DNA from: an uncultured Verrucomicrobiales bacterium
GTDB lineage: Bacteria; Verrucomicrobiota; Verrucomicrobiia; Verrucomicrobiales; Akkermansiaceae
Reading direction: 5' to 3'
Assembly (NCBI GenBank): GCA_937928735.1
Contig: CALFVF010000008.1
Location: forward strand, 65,971 to 127,068
DNA length: 61,098 bases
The notes below the pieces were generated by a model. The model was not told the DNA's origin. It ran no database searches and saw nothing but the letters and a program-made list of their open reading frames with translations. Both the position numbers and the translations under genes were made by a program. Below are positions 15,923-24,330 of the stretch, one piece after another (the first letter of the stretch is position 1; the number at the start of each line of letters is the position of its first letter).

Positions 15923-16888
15923 TCATGGGCGCCTCAGGGGGGTGTGGATGGAGTTTCTGTCTTCTGGGGTGAGGGGGAACATGGGGCGTTGTTGGAGAGA
16001 TTGGAGTGTTTCTGTCACACCGTGCATGGGGTAGGCTTGGTTCGCGCGTTTGGAGTAGTTTGTGAGTAGGGTGATGGCTTCATTCAGAGAGCCAAGGAGC
16101 TTGTTTGTGGGGATGCGTTTCTCTTCGGGGATGTTTTGTTGGTTCTGTAGGGCAAAGAGGATGCACTGGAGACTTGGGAAGTGGTATTCTGTGGAGCTGT
16201 CGTAGAGCTCTCGAGCGTAGAGGTAGGCTTCTTGTTCTTTGGCCGGTGTTCGGCAGAGGCTGTAGAGGATATTGAGGCGGATGTGGCGTAGTACTTCTTC
16301 GGGGTAATCTAGCCGCTGGGCTGTCTGGAGGGCTTCTCTGTAGATACGAGTGGCGTCGGCGTAATCTGGGAGATGGTGGTGGCTACTGGTGAGGCGCCCC
16401 TGGGCAAATCGAAGCTGGAGGTTATCGGGATTTGTGTGGATGCCTTTCTGGAGCATGTCATAGCCTTTTTGGATGTATTGCTTGTGGAGGACTGAGCGTC
16501 TGAGAGGGGCTAGACTGGTGTCGTCTCTGCACTGTGCGGAGGCATTGTAGGCGAGCATCCAGGCTCCTGTGTCCCAGTAGAAGAGGACGTGCGGCTCTAG
16601 CTCGACGGTGTTTTGAATCATTTCCTCCATGGCGAGTAAGTCACGATTCGCCTGGTGGGTGACGGCGCGAATGTGGTCGATACTCGCTAAGGTGGGACGA
16701 AGCCCTCCTAGTGAGGCGACGAGGCCTTTCTGACCTAACTTTTCTCGAGTTCCGGCGTCAATGGGTGGGGGGAGGAGTTGCTGCTGGCGAAGTGTTTTGG
16801 TGAGATTCTGCTCTGGAACCAAACGCACGGCTCCTAGAGCTGCGAGGCCGAGGAGACAGACGAGAGTTTGGATGAGTTTGTTAGGCAT
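15923..16888 (-). CDS. Membrane-anchored helical-repeat (TPR-like) protein linked to ABC exporter
   Basis: 321 residues with an N-terminal membrane segment (about 5-22) followed by a Pro-rich linker and a helical region (about 80-290) whose A/Y/L spacing looks TPR-like (for instance DYADATRIYREALQTAQ). No catalytic motif was seen. It is the last gene of a three-gene run after an ABC ATPase and permease, 44 bases downstream of the permease, so it likely serves that exporter, perhaps outside the membrane. I do not recognise a named family. Start chosen at the ATG preceding the signal-anchor. Confidence 0.65.
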   Translation of the reverse strand: MPNKLIQTLVCLLGLAALGAVRLVPEQNLTKTLRQQQLLPPPIDAGTREKLGQKGLVASLGGLRPTLASIDHIRAVTHQANRDLLAMEEMIQNTVELEPHVLFYWDTGAWMLAYNASAQCRDDTSLAPLRRSVLHKQYIQKGYDMLQKGIHTNPDNLQLRFAQGRLTSSHHHLPDYADATRIYREALQTAQRLDYPEEVLRHIRLNILYSLCRTPAKEQEAYLYARELYDSSTEYHFPSLQCILFALQNQQNIPEEKRIPTNKLLGSLNEAITLLTNYSKRANQAYPMHGVTETLQSLQQRPMFPLTPEDRNSIHTPLRRP

Positions 16889-16932
16889 GATCCAATCTGG
16901 ATGAGCTGGTGAGTAGAGCTGGGAGGGTGCAG

Positions 16933-17829
16933 TTAAAATTCTTTTTTACGGAATGCGAACCAGGAGAGCGCGAGGTACATGCCACACTGGAGTAGCATGG
17001 TGAGGGCGAGTTGACCCATTTGGGCTAGGCTGATGGTTTTTCCTTTCAGCAGGCCGTCACTGACTCCAAAGAGCTGGAGGTCGGGGAAGAGTATAGCGAC
17101 TAATTGTGTGAGATAGGTCGTGCCACCACTCTCACCGAGGCTTTGTTTACTCAAGTAGTACTCTCTGGCATCGGCCTGGAAGTGGCCGATGAAAAAAATC
17201 ACCACTGTGCTGACGATGGTGAATAAAGTGGAGCTGGAGAATGTGGAGATGAGGAGTGCGACTCCGGCGATCAGGGTGGCCTCCATGAGGATGGCAAGGC
17301 TGGCGTACTGGAGTGACCAGGTGACTCCGTATCGGCTGAGTTCTTGCATTCTAAGGGCGATGGTTTGCTCAGAGGCACCTGCTGTGTGGAAGCGTGCTGT
17401 TTCCTCTACCATGGCGGCCACTGTGTGATAGTGGATGATGCCATTGAGCAGCAGACTCATGGCGGCAATGGCAACACTCATGAGTAAGAAGACTCCGAGG
17501 AATTTACCCGTGAGGTAGTCTAGGCGAGGTACTGGTTTACACAGTATGGTGTAGAGTGTGCGCTCTTCAATATCTTTGGGGATGAGGATCGCTGTGGCGG
17601 CGATGGCGAAGACGATGGAAAAAGAGCGAATGATGAAAAACGAGAGGCTTTTGACAGAACGTAGTTTTTGCTCAGAGGTTTCTGTGGCGCCTGTGTCAAA
17701 TTCTAACAGGTTTAGTCCTGCGCAGAGTATGGCGAAGGCGATGAGAAAGTAAAAGACCTTCATGCGCACGAGCTGGGTGAAGGTGTTGGCGGTGATTACC
17801 CAGATCCGAGATGGAGAGAAGAAAGTCAT
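16933..17829 (-). CDS. ABC-2 type transporter permease
   Basis: 298-residue membrane protein with about six hydrophobic segments and the pattern of ABC-2/NosY-type permeases: an N-terminal cytoplasmic helix leading to the first membrane span, ILIPKDIEERTLYTILCKPVPRLDYLTGKFLG (about 81-112, the coupling-region signature), and a large extracytoplasmic loop between spans 2 and 3. It lies 11 bases after its ATPase, so they form one exporter. The substrate is not evident; relatives move lipids, drugs or copper-site factors. Confidence 0.85.
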   Translation of the reverse strand: MTFFSPSRIWVITANTFTQLVRMKVFYFLIAFAILCAGLNLLEFDTGATETSEQKLRSVKSLSFFIIRSFSIVFAIAATAILIPKDIEERTLYTILCKPVPRLDYLTGKFLGVFLLMSVAIAAMSLLLNGIIHYHTVAAMVEETARFHTAGASEQTIALRMQELSRYGVTWSLQYASLAILMEATLIAGVALLISTFSSSTLFTIVSTVVIFFIGHFQADAREYYLSKQSLGESGGTTYLTQLVAILFPDLQLFGVSDGLLKGKTISLAQMGQLALTMLLQCGMYLALSWFAFRKKEF

Positions 17830-17840
17830 ACTCAGAGGTC

Positions 17841-18689
17841 TTAGTGATTTCTGCTGCGAGCGGTTTCAATAAAGAGTCGCTCTAGCGTTGTTTTTGGTTT
17901 GCCTGTGCGCAAGATGGTGGCGTCAGAAGAAGATTTCACAAGTTCTGTGATCTGGTGAAGAAGAGCTTCGCTCGCATTTTCTAGGATAAATTCTGTCTGC
18001 TCTTCAATTGAGGTGAGTTCTTCAATCGAGCCCTGGTTGACAAGTTCTCCCTGAAAGATAATGCCTACAGTGTCACAGACTTCTTGTACTTGCTCAAGGA
18101 GGTGGGAGCAGAGAAATACGGTCATACCGCGTTCTTTAAAGCTTAAAATGAGATCTCTGATTTCACGAGAGCCGATGGGGTCAACTCCAGCAGTGGGCTC
18201 ATCAAGCACGATGAGTCGAGGGTCTTGGACGAGTGCTTGTGCGAGGCCGATTCTCTGCAGCATACCCTTCGAGTAGCCTCCGAGTCTTCTGTCCTTTGCC
18301 GCTGTGAGGCTGACGAGATCAAGCATCTCCTTGGTCTTTTCTTTGAGGATTTTTCCTCGCAGGCCGCAGAGCTTGCCAAAGAATCGGACTGTTTCCTCGC
18401 CTGTGAGGTGCTTGTGAAAGTAGGGGTTTTCGGGTAAAAATCCGATATCCTTTCGGGAGTCAACCTTGAGCGAATCATGGCCGAAGACGTGGCAGCTTCC
18501 AGAGGTGGGGGCGAGTAGTCCCAGGAGAGCCTTCATGGTGGTTGATTTTCCAGAACCATTAGGGCCGATCAGGCCATAGACTTGGCCTTCTGGTATCTGA
18601 AGAGAGACGTCTCTTACGGCAAGAAGTGGCTTGGCCCGAAGAGAGCTCTTGAAGGTTTTAGAAAGGTTGCGGATGTCAACGGCGTTCAT
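17841..18689 (-). CDS. ABC transporter ATP-binding protein
   Basis: 282-residue ABC ATPase. Walker A GPNGSGKST (42-50), signature YSKGMLQR (139-146), Walker B with LDEPTAGVD (162-170), switch His in LCSHLLEQVQ. The YSKGM(x)QR signature and a C-terminal domain of about 75 residues are typical of ABC-2 exporters of the NatA/CcmA class. It starts the exporter operon with the permease and the helical-repeat gene. The upstream region to 18868 is shared with the divergent lipoprotein gene. Confidence 0.92.
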   Translation of the reverse strand: MNAVDIRNLSKTFKSSLRAKPLLAVRDVSLQIPEGQVYGLIGPNGSGKSTTMKALLGLLAPTSGSCHVFGHDSLKVDSRKDIGFLPENPYFHKHLTGEETVRFFGKLCGLRGKILKEKTKEMLDLVSLTAAKDRRLGGYSKGMLQRIGLAQALVQDPRLIVLDEPTAGVDPIGSREIRDLILSFKERGMTVFLCSHLLEQVQEVCDTVGIIFQGELVNQGSIEELTSIEEQTEFILENASEALLHQITELVKSSSDATILRTGKPKTTLERLFIETARSRNH

Positions 18690-18868
18690 GTTTGAGCAAA
18701 TACAAGTGTGAGAATATCCTAGATAGAATCTCTGACAACTGAGAACTCACGTTCTGAGAAAAAATCAGGGTGAGGCTCAAATTCTCATCGTCATGAGAAC
18801 ATGGTCTGTTAAGAGTATAGGGTATCTTATGACCATGGAAAAAAGGTGATGAGACACGCATAAGCATT

Positions 18869-19633
18869 ATGAAAGTAAAATTAATCGCAGGGTTGGTGAG
18901 TTTGTTAGCCTTATTTGGTCTTAACTCATGTTTGGTTGTTGAATCAAAAGTGTCACTAAAGAAAGACGGCAGTGGTACTGTGACAGAACACGTATATTTC
19001 GGAGCGCAGCTCACTCAGATGATGGCTCTGGGTGGTCAGGAGGGAAATCCTATAGAAGATATGCTCAATGTAGAGAAGGCGACAGAGCGTGCAAGTACGA
19101 TGGGACAAGGGGTCACCTTTGTGCGAGCTGAAGCGGTCGAGAAGAATGGTAAGAAAGGCGTGAAGTCCGTCTTCGCCTTTAAAGACATTAATGAGCTTCG
19201 CTACAATGGCCCTGATGCCCTCGATGACTTAGCGGCCCAGGCAGAGCAAGAAGTGGAAAAGAAAGAGGTCAAGCAGACGTTCTTTTATGAAGAAGGTGTA
19301 CTTACACTAGAGAATGATAATGAAGACCTAGGCTTAAATGACATGGAAGGAGTCGACCCTGCTCAATTGCAGATGATGAAGGGTATGTTTGCGGGAATGC
19401 GCATCACCATGGAGCTTGAACTCCCTGGTGGTATCGAGCAGACAGACGCTAGTTTTGTGGAAGGAAATAAGATTACCCTCGCAGACATGCAAGTGGACAA
19501 GATGCTTGCTAATGCTGAAGCGTTGGAGAAAATCGGCAAAGCAAAAACGAGCGAAGAAGCTGCCAAGATTTTTAACTCCATCGAAGGCGTTCAAGTAGAG
19601 GGCAAAACAAAGGTGACCGTGAAGTTAAAGTAA
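18869..19633 (+). CDS. Hypothetical lipoprotein
   Basis: 254 residues. Lipoprotein signal with lipobox LNSC (Cys21), so likely attached to a membrane outside the cytoplasm. The N-terminal region after the Cys (VESKVSLKKDGSGTVTEHVYF) resembles the beginning of LppM-like domains, which share a DGSG turn between beta strands, but the match is weak. The middle is acidic (ENDNEDLGLNDMEGVD), the rest alternates strand and helix. Divergent from the ABC exporter genes. I do not recognise a firm family. Confidence 0.75.
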   Translation: MKVKLIAGLVSLLALFGLNSCLVVESKVSLKKDGSGTVTEHVYFGAQLTQMMALGGQEGNPIEDMLNVEKATERASTMGQGVTFVRAEAVEKNGKKGVKSVFAFKDINELRYNGPDALDDLAAQAEQEVEKKEVKQTFFYEEGVLTLENDNEDLGLNDMEGVDPAQLQMMKGMFAGMRITMELELPGGIEQTDASFVEGNKITLADMQVDKMLANAEALEKIGKAKTSEEAAKIFNSIEGVQVEGKTKVTVKLK

Positions 19634-19747
19634 GTCACTTCCGTTTGATTTAATATCAGCCTTAGTTGTTTCCTCTTGCAGCAAGCGACTAAGGTTTTTT
19701 TGAAGAATGTATTGTTAAAGCGAAGTTGCCTAGAACAGCATCACTGC

Positions 19748-21286
19748 ATGTCCAAAGAAGATCAGAGTCTTATCGTTAAGTTGAGGGGGGAATTAGCGAA
19801 AGTGCAGAGTAGAGAGCTGCAAGGTCTTTTGTATAGGAACTCGACTCTAGCAGAATGGGTGAAAGAGGCTTTATCACTCCCAGAGCTTTTTGAGAATATA
19901 GCCAGAGAGGGGGCATTCGACTTTGATATCGAAGTCATTGACTGGGTCGACACGGATGGGGAACAGCGAAAACTCTCTGTGAACCGAGCAAGTCGAACAT
20001 CTATGTGGCCGATGGGAACGCATTACTGGGTGCGCGATAATACCATTATTGGCGCTCGGCTCATGCAGGTAAATCGGGATTTAGAATGGTGTCGAGAGGA
20101 GTGGTTTGATCAGGGTAAAGCACTGCTCCTATCTGCACTGAGTGTGATGTCGTCTTGTCGTCAGCTAGAGCGATTTGAATCCGTGATTTCAGGTGAGAGT
20201 GATCGCGCTGACCCTCATGCTTGGCCACATATTTTCCTAGAGATAGATGGTAACCTGACTGCACAGAGAGAAGAAGCCTGGATGCATAAGCAGGATGCTT
20301 GGCAGATGACATGCTATTACGTACTAGATGCCCTAGAGCGTGGCTGGATAGCGCAAGAGGAATTAACGATAAAGCACAGAAGGTTACTAGAGCTCGTCGT
20401 TCCATTTTTGAGAGCTGTCGACTACAGTCGCTGTGAGAATGGAGGATCCTGGGAAGAGATAGCTGCGGTGAGAACCTCCGTTCTTTCTTGGGAAGTGGCT
20501 TTATTAGAAAAGCTCAGAGATATCCTATGGCTTGATGTCAATAAAGGTGAACTACAGGCATTACTCAGTGAAGGGAGAGACCAACTAGCGCAATCATTAC
20601 CCTATGAATCCGCCCAGTATCCGCTTGATGATATTCGCTATCGTGAGGCTGACTCTACCCTTCTCTATGCCGTGATGGTAGATGTTATTGAGCGTGTTGA
20701 TAGAGCATCAGTAAAGCAGAAGCGAGAATGTGTGTTAGAGGTGCTCGGAGTGGTCGAGAGTCTAGTGGGGCAGCATGGCGTGCGGCGCTACAGAGGAGAT
20801 TCTTACCAAGGCCTCAGCTACTATACGAATACGATTAGTCAGAGGCTAACAGAGCTCTATGATAGCCCCTCTGGAGATAGTTCCGGTGTGGAGCAGTTTA
20901 AGCGTAGAGGTGAGTTAGTGCCCAGTGGGCATGAAGCGCAGTGGACGCATGTGATTTGGCAGCTCTCCTGGATCTATGGGCGACTCTACGCGGAGTACGG
21001 TGAAGAACAGTTTCGAGAGAAGCAGGAGGCCTATTTCTACAAGGGATTGTCTTTATTTACAGGTTATAATGAGGCTTCACTACGGCTTGAAAATGGAGTG
21101 TCAGAAGTGTTTTCACTACCAGCATTTCGCCTGCCTGAGTGCTATAATAGTGAAAGCTATCAAGATGAGGTTTTTGTCTACCCGTCACTGCACACCCCTC
21201 TGTATTGGTCAATCGCCGAAGCGATTTGTGCCTTTGCCCAAATGGAGGAAACAAGAAGAATGGAGGAAACAAGAAGAAGGGGGTAA
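19748..21286 (+). CDS. GH15-like (alpha/alpha)6-barrel glycosidase-type protein
   Basis: 512 residues from the ATG at 19748; the frame opens upstream to a TTG at 19676, but the conserved part begins later. Motifs recall GH15 glucoamylases and the phosphorylase kinase alpha/beta barrel: HYWVRDNTIIGARLM (about 91), KQDAWQMTCYYVLDALERGW (about 180), ENGGSWEEIAAVRTS (about 228), ADSTLLYAVM (about 300) and RRYRGDSY (about 345). No signal peptide is seen, so a cytosolic role in glucan metabolism or as a regulator is likely. Glu in GGSWEE is the obvious catalytic candidate. The C-terminus ends in an exact tandem repeat of MEETRR. A distinct subfamily from typical glucoamylase; substrate unknown. Confidence 0.7.
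   Translation: MSKEDQSLIVKLRGELAKVQSRELQGLLYRNSTLAEWVKEALSLPELFENIAREGAFDFDIEVIDWVDTDGEQRKLSVNRASRTSMWPMGTHYWVRDNTIIGARLMQVNRDLEWCREEWFDQGKALLLSALSVMSSCRQLERFESVISGESDRADPHAWPHIFLEIDGNLTAQREEAWMHKQDAWQMTCYYVLDALERGWIAQEELTIKHRRLLELVVPFLRAVDYSRCENGGSWEEIAAVRTSVLSWEVALLEKLRDILWLDVNKGELQALLSEGRDQLAQSLPYESAQYPLDDIRYREADSTLLYAVMVDVIERVDRASVKQKRECVLEVLGVVESLVGQHGVRRYRGDSYQGLSYYTNTISQRLTELYDSPSGDSSGVEQFKRRGELVPSGHEAQWTHVIWQLSWIYGRLYAEYGEEQFREKQEAYFYKGLSLFTGYNEASLRLENGVSEVFSLPAFRLPECYNSESYQDEVFVYPSLHTPLYWSIAEAICAFAQMEETRRMEETRRRG
21241..21276 (+). repeat. Perfect 18-bp tandem duplication at a gene's 3' end
   Basis: AATGGAGGAAACAAGAAG occurs twice in a row and encodes the repeated MEETRR at the C-terminus of the GH15-like protein. 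The unit is in frame (6 codons), so copy change would only lengthen or shorten the tail. Confidence 0.95.
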
Positions 21287-21294
21287 ACGCCATC

Positions 21295-22272
21295 TCATTG
21301 TGAAGGAGTTGGCTGATTGTCCAGTAACCACGAGCTAATGTGGTGAATATTCGTCTTTAAATCTGATTCTGGTAATGAGCTAAACCAAGCCTTAAACTGA
21401 TCTGGCTGGTTTAGAGACATATCAATAGCTGTATTGTAAATCGCGTTATCTTTATACTCTTTTTCTTGAATGTCTTCTAGCCATGGGAGAATGGAGGAAG
21501 GATCATCATAGGAATAGTGATTAAAGGCTTCATAGATAAGGTGGTCTTTGGAAGGAGAGGGCTCTTTATCTCGAATGTGCTCTAGAGCGGGATTTGGATC
21601 ATCCAGCTGGAGCATCCACTCAACTAGAGCCCCACTGAGAAGGTTTTCTTTTTGTGTGAGATCGGGGAACTCCTCGATGAGCTCGACGACTGATTTTGGA
21701 TCATCTTGGTTTAAAATCATCTGCTCACCGACATCGTAAGCGACCATATTATAGATATGATCTCTGTGTGGGGCTGATAAATATTGGAGTAGTTCTCTTG
21801 GGTCTTCCTGACCACTGTGGTTCGATAATAATCCATCAGCAATTTGATCATATAAAAAAGAGTTTCCACTGCTTCCTAGAGCACCTTCGATTTGCTCAAG
21901 GCTCGCAAAAAGCTCTTTATCCGCGTAATAAGCAACGAGTGCGTCACTCAAAGTGCGGATATAAAATCCACCAAGATCGGAGTCTCCTAAGACCTCTAAC
22001 ATTAACGCCTCGTTGCCCTTGAGTTGTGAGATAATGAAGGCAATGAGCACCTCTGTGTCATCGATTTCTGAGATTCTGGCATGTAGAGCCTCTCTGGATA
22101 GAGTGTTTGGCCAGCGTGAAGAACTATTAGACTCTCTTCTTTGTTGAGAAGAGAATGTAGAAAGAGACAATGATTGATCCGGTATATCGTGGTTCCTTTT
22201 AGGATCACGCTTTAGAAACAGTATAGATAGTAATCCTATGACGAGAGCTAATGCTAAGAATGCTTGTTTCAT
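21295..22272 (-). CDS. Membrane-anchored helical protein, unknown function
   Basis: 325 residues: one N-terminal membrane segment (about 4-20), a polar Ser-rich linker (to about 55), then an all-helical, acidic region with repeated D-P/D-x-(A/S)-hydrophobic units (DDPKSVVELIEEF, DDPNPALEHIRD, DDPSSILPWLED, NQPDQFKAWFSSL), roughly every 30 residues, like a HEAT/TPR-type solenoid. Verrucomicrobial genomes carry many such single-anchor solenoid proteins. The gene at 31781-32653 has the same plan and may be a distant paralogue. It is convergent with the GH15-like gene (8 bases apart). No function can be assigned. Confidence 0.7.
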   Translation of the reverse strand: MKQAFLALALVIGLLSILFLKRDPKRNHDIPDQSLSLSTFSSQQRRESNSSSRWPNTLSREALHARISEIDDTEVLIAFIISQLKGNEALMLEVLGDSDLGGFYIRTLSDALVAYYADKELFASLEQIEGALGSSGNSFLYDQIADGLLSNHSGQEDPRELLQYLSAPHRDHIYNMVAYDVGEQMILNQDDPKSVVELIEEFPDLTQKENLLSGALVEWMLQLDDPNPALEHIRDKEPSPSKDHLIYEAFNHYSYDDPSSILPWLEDIQEKEYKDNAIYNTAIDMSLNQPDQFKAWFSSLPESDLKTNIHHISSWLLDNQPTPSQ

Positions 22273-22306
22273 GTGTCGGAGCCCCTCAATGAGGAATCAA
22301 CTAAGT

Positions 22307-22347
22307 AAAAAAACACCATTCGACTTATAGGGATAAGTGGAATGGTG
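22307..22347 (-). terminator. Rho-independent terminator of the beta-helix gene
   Basis: CACCATTC (22314-22321) and ACTTAT (22323-22328) pair with ATAAGT (22333-22338) and GAATGGTG (22340-22347). On the minus strand the hairpin is followed by seven T. It lies 31 bases after the stop of the 22378-23745 gene. Confidence 0.85.
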
Positions 22348-22377
22348 ATTCTAAGATATGTAGAGATGAGTGAAGAA

Positions 22378-23745
22378 TTAATCCAATAAATCCTGAATGG
22401 TTCTATTTAAGAAACGAACGCTGTTGACTCCATCAAAAGGAGCACGTTCAAAGGCATTGTCGCTCCCACGAAATCTAGCGGTAGCCACTCCACGGGGGAA
22501 GTCAGATAGGCCAAGACCTGTGCCGACTTCTAAGTCTCTAGTCTGCTCATTGACGAAAATCCAGTTCTCACCAATGGTTCTGCGAAACACAGTGTTTGGT
22601 GTCCCCCTGTGCCAGTTGCGCGTAAAGGTGATATCGTGTGGAGCCTCGTGTGATTCTCCACCGATACTGCTGAAGTAGGAGCAGCTAGTGAAGGGGATTT
22701 CTCCCGCTACTCGATCATTGATAATGATGTTTTCTGTACAAGTAATATCATGACTACCTGCCTCAAAGTGAATACCACCAAAGTTTAACCCACCGAAGTT
22801 ACCAATTCGGAAGACATTGCGCTGAGTAGGGTCGCTATTTCCTATCGTGAGATTGCGACAGCGGTTAAAGTCGATTCCTAAGAAAGCCATGCCTCTTAGT
22901 TCGCATCGAGTCACTGTGGTGCCGCGAAAGTTCACTGCGGGCACATCATTGACAGCAAAGCCGTGGTCACCATTTCCGAAATCAAAGGTAAGACCGCGCG
23001 CGCTGTAGAAATTTTTGCTTGGGACATTTGTGCGAAGTACATCAGCATTATCCAAAACCATACGTGAGGTTAGAGCGAGGCTGTTAGCGAGTGCATTTGG
23101 GCCACCTCGTCCTTCACCGCAGTTAATGCCTCCTCGTCCTGTGAAGAAGCGAACATTACGCACAACCATACCGTTGGGTAGCCCTCCTCGAGCATATTCA
23201 ATGCCGACATTGACATTTCTAAAGGCACAGCCAACGACTCGTAAATCTCTAATGCCTCGGCGAGCGGTGAGAATCCCTGATTCGACTCCAACAGAAACGC
23301 GCGCCCCTTCCTCAAAAGATACATTGCGAGAGACAAGAGGGGTGTGCTGCCCTCGAATCACTAGATTTCGGAATTGAACACCATCTGCATCTACGATGAA
23401 AATAGCTCTCAGAGCGTCTCCACTCTGCAAGATAGAAGGGTCAACTGGGTTAGGGTCACGTCCATTGCTGGGAGGAGAGACACTCACATCACGGTGATTG
23501 TAGGTGACCCGTGAACGTACTCCGTTGGCTCGTCGACCGATAATGGTGAGTCCTTCTTGGGTGACTCGAATCGTGCCATTTACGGTGATGTTGTTTGTCA
23601 GCTCAATGGTGCCGTTGGCTCCTGCGCTATTTTGTAGAGTATTAAAACTCTGTTGAGTGAGGGAAGAGCCATCGAACTGAACGGTATCTGCAAAAAGGGA
23701 GGTTGAAATGCTAATGCCTAAAATGAGTAAAAATAACCTTTTCAT
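22378..23745 (-). CDS. Secreted right-handed beta-helix protein
   Basis: 455 residues with a signal peptide (about 1-19, cut near SLFA-D). The rest is built of short beta strands with stacked motifs such as GLTIIGRRANGV, GVQFRNLVIRG, IRDLRVVGCAFRNVNVGIEYA, NLTIGNS and HDITCTENIIIND, which are PbH1/pectate-lyase-like coils. It resembles parallel beta-helix proteins that bind or cut polysaccharides; the catalytic residues of pectate lyases were not identified. It is unusually rich in Arg, Asn and Phe. A clear terminator follows it. Likely extracellular; substrate unknown. Confidence 0.75.
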   Translation of the reverse strand: MKRLFLLILGISISTSLFADTVQFDGSSLTQQSFNTLQNSAGANGTIELTNNITVNGTIRVTQEGLTIIGRRANGVRSRVTYNHRDVSVSPPSNGRDPNPVDPSILQSGDALRAIFIVDADGVQFRNLVIRGQHTPLVSRNVSFEEGARVSVGVESGILTARRGIRDLRVVGCAFRNVNVGIEYARGGLPNGMVVRNVRFFTGRGGINCGEGRGGPNALANSLALTSRMVLDNADVLRTNVPSKNFYSARGLTFDFGNGDHGFAVNDVPAVNFRGTTVTRCELRGMAFLGIDFNRCRNLTIGNSDPTQRNVFRIGNFGGLNFGGIHFEAGSHDITCTENIIINDRVAGEIPFTSCSYFSSIGGESHEAPHDITFTRNWHRGTPNTVFRRTIGENWIFVNEQTRDLEVGTGLGLSDFPRGVATARFRGSDNAFERAPFDGVNSVRFLNRTIQDLLD

Positions 23746-24174
23746 AGAATCTAAGTGAGTCTTCAGAAACCATTTCTGAAATGTGTAACGTATAGTATCT
23801 CCAGTATGATTAAACTCTGTAAAGAAAAAAGGTTTGTACTTTTTCGGCGTGTTTATATATAAAATCGATATTAAGTGTATCCCTGTTGGTCTAGACGTGA
23901 ATTGAGTTGGTGTTTGTTAGTAATTGATAATGAGTTGTTCTATTATTATTTCAATAAATATGAAATGATTGTAGCATTTGGTCTATGTTAATCTGAGGAT
24001 CGTGAAAAATCAGAGCTAGTAGTGTGCGCTCAAGAGATAATCTATTTCTTTGGTTCTTATTACTTCTAAGGTTAGTGCTAACACCCTTAGAAGGACTGAA
24101 TAGATACGCCAAACGTGGCCACTCTAGAAAAGTGGCATAAATTATACAGAGTAGCAGGTGGGTTTTACTTCTAG
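23746..24174. other. AT-rich intergenic region with one inverted repeat
   Basis: No gene seen. At 24063-24093 CTTCTAAG pairs with CTTAGAAG around an inner GTTAG/CTAAC stem. No T-run follows on either strand, so it is more likely a leader structure or binding site than a terminator. Confidence 0.4.
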
Positions 24175-24330
24175 TACCAACTCAAAAAACTATCTGGTCG
24201 AATTCACTAGATTTTTGACGAGATGCCATTGTTGTCACTCATCGGAGATGCTCGCATCACCGATGAGTTTCGCCTTGATCTCCCACCAAGTCTCTTCGCG
24301 CTTTCTACCAGTTAGTTTTCCTCATTGGTA
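24175..24330. repeat. MITE-like element, copy A (156 bp)
   Basis: Ends are TACCAACTCAAAAAACTATC at the left and an imperfect inverse ending CTCATTGGTA at the right (19 of 26 positions match as inverted repeats). The outer TA on each side would fit a TA target duplication. Inside, ACTCATCGG (24237-24245) pairs with CCGATGAGT (24260-24268) around a further GATGC/GCATC stem, a strong hairpin. The right end includes the stop and last codons of the gene at 24312-25835. Related copies lie at 31703, 36737 and 38123. Confidence 0.75.

Noticed and set aside
23070..23336. 88-codon minus-strand frame with plausible-looking helical sequence
   Set aside because: Contained in the beta-helix gene on the same strand in another frame, with no separate ribosome site.
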